Positions 59,142-64,000 of a stretch of DNA of 64,000 bases are shown one piece after another. Location: assembly GCA_964505195.1 (NCBI GenBank), contig CAZDGV010000006.1, positions 1 through 64,000 of the forward strand, written 5' to 3'. How positions within the stretch are numbered: position 1 is the stretch's first letter; the number at the start of each line of letters is the position of its first letter. A program made the position numbers and the translations under genes. This DNA comes from CAZDGV01 sp964505195 (GTDB taxonomy: Bacteria; Bacteroidota; Bacteroidia; Chitinophagales; Chitinophagaceae). The notes beneath the pieces are model-generated. The model worked only from the letters and a program-made list of their open reading frames with translations, was not told the origin of the DNA and did no database searches.

Positions 59142-60449
59142 ATGACTGAAATATTTATATTGGTCGGCCTGATATTGCTGAATGGTATTTTTGCAATTGC
59201 CGAAATCACCCTTGTATCTGCCCGAAAATCAAGACTGGAATTGCAAGCTAAAAAAGGCAATAAAAGAGCTCAAGCGGCACTCTATCTTTCCGAGAATCCC
59301 GAAATTTTTCTCTCTTCCGTGCAAATTGGCATTACGCTGATTTCCATTTTCACAGGTGTGTATTCCGGTGAAAAATTTGGGAAAGACCTCATGCCCCTCA
59401 TTGCACGCATAGAAGCCTTCGCACCCTATGCTGAAACTATTTCCACAACCCTGATTGTAGTAACCGTTACCATACTATCAATCATACTTGGTGAGCTGAT
59501 TCCAAAAAGAATTGGATTAATGAGCGCTGAAAAAATTGCACTGGTGGTGGCCATTCCTATGCGCTGGTTTTCAAAAACCGTACACCCATTGGTATGGCTG
59601 CTGAATACCATTACCAATTTGTTTTTCAAAATATTCAGACTCAAAACCGTTCCCGACAACCAAGTAACGGAAGAAGAAATCAAAGCCATCATCAGTGAAG
59701 GTACAGAGCAGGGCACCATTGATGAGGCAGAGCAGGAAATTATCGAGCGCGTTTTTCATCTGGGCGACAGAAACATCACATCGCTCATGACACACCGCAA
59801 TGATATATTATGGTTTGAACTGAACGACAATGAAGCGAAGATTAAGGAAAAGATTTTTAAAGAACCGCATTCAGTTTACCCCATCTGCGATGGCGATATT
59901 GATAACATAAAGGGCATTGTATCAATTAAAGATCTTTATGTAGCGAATGATTTTACGCTGTTTAAAGACCTGATGACGCCGGCTATTTTTGTTCCGGAAA
60001 ATAACACTGCCTACCAGGTGCTGGAAAAATTCAAAGCCAGCAAAATACATTGCTGCTTTATTGTTGACGAATACGGCAGTGTGCAAGGAATGATTACCCT
60101 CAATGATATTTTAGAAGCGATTGTAGGCGATATTCCGGAACAGCATATTGAAGACTACGATATTGTAGAAAGAGAAGATGGCAGCTTTTTGGTGGATGCG
60201 CAAATTCCCTTCTATGATTTTCTTGCACGCTTTGAAAAAACCGAATGGATGCATGAAGGGGAACACGAGTTCGATACGCTTGCAGGCTTCATTTTGCATA
60301 CGCTAGAACGCATTCCAATGGTAGGCGAAAAGCTGAGTTGGAAAGGATTCAGCATGGAAATTGTAGATATGGACGGCCACCGTATCGACAAGGTACTCAT
60401 TAGCCTTTCCGAGCAAATAAGGCAGGAAATGGAAGAAGAGCAGGAATAA
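59142..60449 (+). CDS. CNNM/CorC/HlyC-family transporter-associated protein
   Basis: A 435-residue protein: DUF21 membrane domain with four helices (residues 1-190, ILVGLILLNGIFAIAEI), two CBS domains (about 205-335, IIERVFHLGDRNITSLMTHR and VQGMITLNDILEAIVGD) and a CorC/HlyC C-terminal domain (about 350-430). Members act in Mg2+ or Co2+ export or homeostasis; 'haemolysin' in older names is misleading. ATG at 59142 is preferred to a GTG at 59118. The stop abuts the convergent DUF6702 gene with no spacer. Confidence 0.92.
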   Translation: MTEIFILVGLILLNGIFAIAEITLVSARKSRLELQAKKGNKRAQAALYLSENPEIFLSSVQIGITLISIFTGVYSGEKFGKDLMPLIARIEAFAPYAETISTTLIVVTVTILSIILGELIPKRIGLMSAEKIALVVAIPMRWFSKTVHPLVWLLNTITNLFFKIFRLKTVPDNQVTEEEIKAIISEGTEQGTIDEAEQEIIERVFHLGDRNITSLMTHRNDILWFELNDNEAKIKEKIFKEPHSVYPICDGDIDNIKGIVSIKDLYVANDFTLFKDLMTPAIFVPENNTAYQVLEKFKASKIHCCFIVDEYGSVQGMITLNDILEAIVGDIPEQHIEDYDIVEREDGSFLVDAQIPFYDFLARFEKTEWMHEGEHEFDTLAGFILHTLERIPMVGEKLSWKGFSMEIVDMDGHRIDKVLISLSEQIRQEMEEEQE

Positions 60450-61004
60450 TTACCAACTCAGGGTAAACTGTGTGGAAGGCGGCGTTAGCCGATAGCTTTT
60501 TCTTTCGCCGTTCACTTTAAAATGAAAAATATTAATCTGCTCGGTCTTGTAATCATATAACAGATCACAGGAAATAGAAGCCTGTTTAATCTTTTTTATA
60601 TTTTTTACTACCAGAAAACTCCAGGTGGCTTCCTGCTCGTTTTCAAAGCCTAAAAATTCAGGTTTCAGCACCACGCCATCAACCTTAATGCGCAAATGCT
60701 TTTGCAGGTAAGCGGCAAGCAACTCCGATGTTTTTTTCTTTTCATCTTCCTTCAGCACATTTACTTTTTGCTTGAAAGCACCCTGCAGCGTTTCCTCCAA
60801 ATCGTCGGAAAAGATTTTACATGCAATCTGCAATTCTTCTTCCTTAGCATTGTGCTCTATTTCAATAACACTCAAATAATAAGGATGCGGTGGTATTGCT
60901 GGCTTCGCCGAAACAAAAAGCACCATCAAAACAGTCAGAATAAAATTTATCTGCCGTTTAAATAAGCTTAACAACACGAGAGGATTAAATTTTATGGGTT
61001 TCAA
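60450..61004 (-). CDS. DUF6702 family protein, exported
   Basis: A 184-residue protein with an N-terminal hydrophobic segment (about residues 18-33, INFILTVLMVLFVSA). The mature region begins PPHPYYLSVIEIEHNAKEE and contains IACKIFSDDLEETL, which I associate with DUF6702 of Bacteroidota. Function unknown. The start is unclear: the codon used (61004) is TTG, and the first ATG would cut into the signal segment. Divergent from the HupE-like gene, with 41 bases between starts. In Bacteroidota, DUF6702, HupE/UreJ-like and M1-peptidase genes are often found together. Confidence 0.75.
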   Translation of the reverse strand: MKPIKFNPLVLLSLFKRQINFILTVLMVLFVSAKPAIPPHPYYLSVIEIEHNAKEEELQIACKIFSDDLEETLQGAFKQKVNVLKEDEKKKTSELLAAYLQKHLRIKVDGVVLKPEFLGFENEQEATWSFLVVKNIKKIKQASISCDLLYDYKTEQINIFHFKVNGERKSYRLTPPSTQFTLSW

Positions 61005-61045
61005 ATTCTGAGTTATTTTCCGTGTTCAAAACTACCGCATTCAAG

Positions 61046-61630
61046 ATGAATGATTTTATTTTTTACCTGAAAGAAGGCTTTCTTCATATCGCCGACTGGA
61101 AGGCCTACGACCATATTCTATTCGTCGCCGCACTCTGTGCGCCCTATTTTTTGAAAGACTGGAAAAAATTACTGATCCTCATCACGGCCTTTACCCTGGG
61201 GCATTCAGCTACCCTGGCATTGAGCGTTTATGAAAAAATCATCGTTCCCTCCGAATGGATCGAATTTCTCATTCCGGTTACCATCGTCATCATGGCGCTT
61301 GAAAACCTGAGCAGACGACCGATAGCATCTGAGCATTCCCCCATTCGTTACGGTACTACACTGCTATTTGGACTGATACACGGCATGGGGTTCAGCAACT
61401 ACTTAAAAAGCATGATGGGCAAGGGCGAATCTGTGATAAATGAGCTGCTGGCTTTCAATCTGGGACTGGAAATCGGGCAGCTGCTGATCGTTTTGGTAGT
61501 ATTAACGATTTCGTGGATCTTCGTATCACTGCTCCAAATAGCCCGCCGCGATTGGCTGCTCTTTGTATGCGGCGGAATCTTCGGTATCGCATTGATCATG
61601 GCGCTCGAAAGATTTCCTTCATTTCTTTAA
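61046..61630 (+). CDS. HupE/UreJ-like membrane protein
   Basis: A 194-residue protein with about six membrane helices. Conserved His and Asp positions of the HupE/UreJ family are present: AYDHILFVAAL, FTLGHSATLAL and GLIHGMGFSNYL. Related proteins are linked to nickel or cobalt uptake for hydrogenase and urease, but here there is no such enzyme gene. It precedes the M1-peptidase gene by 11 bases, so the two are co-transcribed. An in-frame GTG at 61022 is a less likely start. Confidence 0.83.
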   Translation: MNDFIFYLKEGFLHIADWKAYDHILFVAALCAPYFLKDWKKLLILITAFTLGHSATLALSVYEKIIVPSEWIEFLIPVTIVIMALENLSRRPIASEHSPIRYGTTLLFGLIHGMGFSNYLKSMMGKGESVINELLAFNLGLEIGQLLIVLVVLTISWIFVSLLQIARRDWLLFVCGGIFGIALIMALERFPSFL

Positions 61631-61641
61631 TCAATTTGAAT

Positions 61642-63960
61642 ATGAAACGTTTTCTGATCATCTGCTTCCTGCTTACTACGGCTATTGCCAAAGCGCAGTA
61701 TCTCAACAACCCCGGATCCAACCATGGAAACCGATTTGAACAGCTGAGCTTTCTGCTTGCAGACCCTAACGAATATCGCACCGCCAGCGGTGCCCCCGGT
61801 CCTAAGTACTGGCAACAGCGTGCCGATTATGATATTACCTGCGAGCTAGATGAGGCCAACCTCTTACTCACGGGAACGGAAACCATTACCTACTACAACA
61901 ACGCACCCGATGTACTCACCTATCTGTGGATACAGGTAGATGGAAACATCCATGACCCCGCTAGTGATAATCTCAGAAGCACTCAAAGTCGCATGCAGCG
62001 TCAGATGAGCCATCAGCAAATTGTAAACCTGCAGCCTTGGGAAAAAGCAAAAGAACAGGGTTTGGGTGTGAAGCTTACCAAAGTGGTGGATGCCAACGGC
62101 AACAACCTAAAATACACCATGAACCAAACGATGATGCGCATCGACCTGCCTACGCCCTTGAAGCCCGGTCAGAAATTCGTATTTCGTATCGACTGGAACT
62201 ATAAAATACCCGACCGTATGCAATGGGGAAGCCGTGGTGGCTACGAAATTGTAGGCGAAGAAGGAAATGCGCTGTTTACGATGAGTCAGTGGTACCCTCG
62301 CCTTGCCGTTTACAACGATTTTAAAGGCTGGCAGAACACACAGTTTACCGGCGGCTCTGAGTTCACCCTCACATTTGGAAACTTCAATGTAAAAATGACC
62401 GTGCCTGCCGATTTCACCATCGCATCTACAGGTGAATGTCAGAACTACGACAAAGTGCTTTCACCCGAGCAGCGTAAACGCTGGACTGAAGCTCAGACCT
62501 CGAAAGAAATTGTTGAAATTGTTACCCTCGATGAAGCTAAAGCCAATGAGCTGAAAAAAGCAAGTGATAAAAAAACATGGATATACCGCGCTGAAAACGT
62601 GCGCGATTTTGCATGGGGTGCCAGCCGCAAATACATCTGGGATGCCATGCCCACTTTTGTCAACGGCAAAAAAGTAATGGCGATGAGCTATTACCCCAAA
62701 GAAGCCTATTCATTGTATCGCAAGTATTCTACCAAAGTGATTGCGCATACACTGAAAGTTTATAGCAAGCATACCATTGCTTATCCCTATCCCGTTGCTA
62801 TTTCCGTAGAAGCATCACAGGGAATGGAATATCCGATGATTTCATTCAATTACGGTCGTACCGAAAAGGATGGCACCTACAGTGAAGCCACCAAATATGG
62901 AATGATCGGAGTGATCATTCACGAAGTGGGACATAATTTCTTCCCCATGATCGTAAACAGCGATGAGCGCCAGTGGTGGTGGATGGATGAAGGATTGAAT
63001 ACATTTACACAACTGCTTGCAGAAGAAGAATTCGACAATAAATATCCTTCGCGCCGCGGACCTGCGCATTTGATTACAGATTATATGCGCTTGCCGAAAA
63101 ACCAGCTGGAACCCATTATGACGATGGGTGACAATGTAGTGAATGTGGGAGCAAACGCCTATGCAAAGGCAGCAACCGGTCTCAACATTTTGCGCGAAAC
63201 CATTATGGGACGCGAACTCTTTGATTTTGCTTTCCAGGAATACGCAAAACGTTGGGCCTTCAAACACCCCACTCCTGCCGACTTGTTCCGTACCCTGGAA
63301 GATGCCAGCGGTGTAGATCTCGATTGGTTCTGGCGCGGATGGTATTTTGGAACTGAGCCGGTAGATATTTCACTCGATACCGTTAAATGGTATCGCATGG
63401 ATGATGCAGCGAATAACGCAGCCATGCTGCAAGCCGAATTTGTTCCCATCAATAAAATCAGAAACAAAGACGATCAAAGCATTGTGTATGCTACCGATGC
63501 AGATACCACCCTGCGTGATTTCTATTATTACAATCGAAACGCAGACGCTAAGATGATGAGTGAGCGTCAGGATGCCATGATTACGAGAGATGCCGAAAAC
63601 AAAAACAAATGGGTGAACAAGCATTTCTATGAGCTGTCGTTCACCAACAAAGGCGGGATGGTAATGCCGATCATTATTGAATGGACTTTTAAAGACGGCA
63701 GTAAGGAAGTAGATCGGATTCCGGTGTTTATTTGGAGACTCAATGAAGAAAAAGCCACCAAAGCATTTATCAAAGACAAAGAAGTAGCTTCTATTCGCAT
63801 CGATCCCATGCGTGAAACTGCCGATATTGACGAAAGCAATAACATGTGGCCCGTGAAAGAAATGCCCAGCAAATTCATTTTATTCAAACAATCGCAGGGC
63901 GGCGCACGCGGACAAAGCGGTGGCGGTAACGCCATGCAGCGGGCACAGGGCAAGCAATAA
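61642..63960 (+). CDS. M1-family zinc metallopeptidase, exported
   Basis: A 772-residue protein with a signal peptide (MKRFLIICFLLTTAIAKAQ). The gluzincin motif is IIHEVGHNFF with the distal Glu in WWWMDEGLNTF (HExxH-x18-E). The N-terminal domain is a beta-sandwich (YDITCELDEANLLLTGTETI); the usual GxMEN-like element is seen as SQGMEYPMISF. The C-terminal 120 residues form a further beta domain, ending in a Gly/Gln-rich tail (GGARGQSGGGNAMQRA). Probably an aminopeptidase or endopeptidase acting in the periplasm. Coupled to the HupE-like gene. The N run begins 12 bases after the stop. Confidence 0.93.
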   Translation: MKRFLIICFLLTTAIAKAQYLNNPGSNHGNRFEQLSFLLADPNEYRTASGAPGPKYWQQRADYDITCELDEANLLLTGTETITYYNNAPDVLTYLWIQVDGNIHDPASDNLRSTQSRMQRQMSHQQIVNLQPWEKAKEQGLGVKLTKVVDANGNNLKYTMNQTMMRIDLPTPLKPGQKFVFRIDWNYKIPDRMQWGSRGGYEIVGEEGNALFTMSQWYPRLAVYNDFKGWQNTQFTGGSEFTLTFGNFNVKMTVPADFTIASTGECQNYDKVLSPEQRKRWTEAQTSKEIVEIVTLDEAKANELKKASDKKTWIYRAENVRDFAWGASRKYIWDAMPTFVNGKKVMAMSYYPKEAYSLYRKYSTKVIAHTLKVYSKHTIAYPYPVAISVEASQGMEYPMISFNYGRTEKDGTYSEATKYGMIGVIIHEVGHNFFPMIVNSDERQWWWMDEGLNTFTQLLAEEEFDNKYPSRRGPAHLITDYMRLPKNQLEPIMTMGDNVVNVGANAYAKAATGLNILRETIMGRELFDFAFQEYAKRWAFKHPTPADLFRTLEDASGVDLDWFWRGWYFGTEPVDISLDTVKWYRMDDAANNAAMLQAEFVPINKIRNKDDQSIVYATDADTTLRDFYYYNRNADAKMMSERQDAMITRDAENKNKWVNKHFYELSFTNKGGMVMPIIIEWTFKDGSKEVDRIPVFIWRLNEEKATKAFIKDKEVASIRIDPMRETADIDESNNMWPVKEMPSKFILFKQSQGGARGQSGGGNAMQRAQGKQ

Positions 63961-63972
63961 AGTATTTATTTA

Positions 63973-64000
63973 NNNNNNNNNNNNNNNNNNNNNNNNNNNN
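63973..64000. other. N run at the right end of the window
   Basis: Assembly gap that continues beyond the window; nothing can be said about what follows the M1 gene. Confidence 0.95.

Noticed and set aside
59142..60449. Annotation as a haemolysin.
   Set aside because: The DUF21-CBS-CorC order is that of divalent-cation transport proteins; the haemolysin name is historical.
1..64000. tRNA, rRNA, CRISPR arrays, insertion sequences, prophage, toxin-antitoxin or defence genes.
   Set aside because: I looked for each by eye in the spaces between genes and among the proteins and found none that could be supported.

Overview
The window comes from a member of the Bacteroidota, most likely of the Chitinophagaceae or a close relative. 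The evidence is: recurrent promoter boxes of the form TAnnTTTG close to start codons with no clear Shine-Dalgarno sequences; a fused SecD-SecF protein; a long 308-residue NusB; MqnE of the futalosine menaquinone route; BshB1 of bacillithiol synthesis; and several families that I know mainly from this phylum (DUF4294, DUF6702, HU/CCDC81-like plus SPOR). It is a draft scaffold with 100-N gaps at 47176-47275 and 50976-51075, and an N run at the right end. I see no rRNA, tRNA, CRISPR array, insertion sequence, phage or plasmid gene. This is mainly a core-genome region.

Layout. 1-7.3 kb: end of a polysaccharide flippase, an NlpC/P60 lipoprotein, dnaE, trxA and a nucleoside-permease-like transporter. 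7.4-15.8 kb: mqnE, a three-gene export cassette (ABC-HlyD-TolC, minus strand) whose ABC ATPase has degenerate catalytic motifs, sdaA, an FKBP lipoprotein and a small membrane protein. 15.8-23.2 kb: an HU-like/TM/SPOR-like protein, a YhhN protein, a 35-codon gene candidate, groES-groEL, nusB, a DUF1573 lipoprotein with yajC, then coaE with a CPBP protease. 23.2-32.2 kb: acetoacetyl-CoA synthetase, a stand-alone RlmK-type methyltransferase, an aminotransferase, a beta-lactamase-like hydrolase, secDF and an IscA/ErpA protein. 32.2-45.4 kb: a split methylmalonyl-CoA mutase, an M20 hydrolase, TspO, an anchored propeller-like protein, YggS, an acyl-CoA dehydrogenase, a TPMT-like methyltransferase, a desaturase, bshB1, DUF4294, and ccmE-ccmF. 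45.6-64 kb: an arginase-family enzyme, an unknown membrane protein split by a false gap, an unusual radical SAM protein, a TonB-like protein, folC and a Nudix gene (both cut by a gap), a DinB/YfiT protein, FKBP, an ABC ATPase, fbp, GtrA, an M14 peptidase, a methyltransferase with PAP2, a CNNM/CorC protein, and a DUF6702/HupE-like/M1 group.

How the genes fit together. MqnE and CcmE/CcmF point to a menaquinone and cytochrome c respiratory chain. Methylmalonyl-CoA mutase, acyl-CoA dehydrogenase, acetoacetyl-CoA synthetase and serine dehydratase serve organic and amino acid carbon use. BshB1 and a YfiT-like DinB protein suggest bacillithiol as the low-molecular-weight thiol. YajC, SecDF, FKBPs and GroESL are the protein export and folding set.

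The observations most worth a second look are: a 55-bp exact repeat on both sides of the first N gap, which means the gap is a scaffolding artefact and the gene is intact; the degenerate ABC exporter; a 35-codon gene with its own terminator; at least three promoters placed so that the mRNA would be leaderless; a CxxxY-type CcmE; and an uncharacterised cysteine-rich radical SAM protein. I did not find a clear new multi-gene defence or biosynthetic system.
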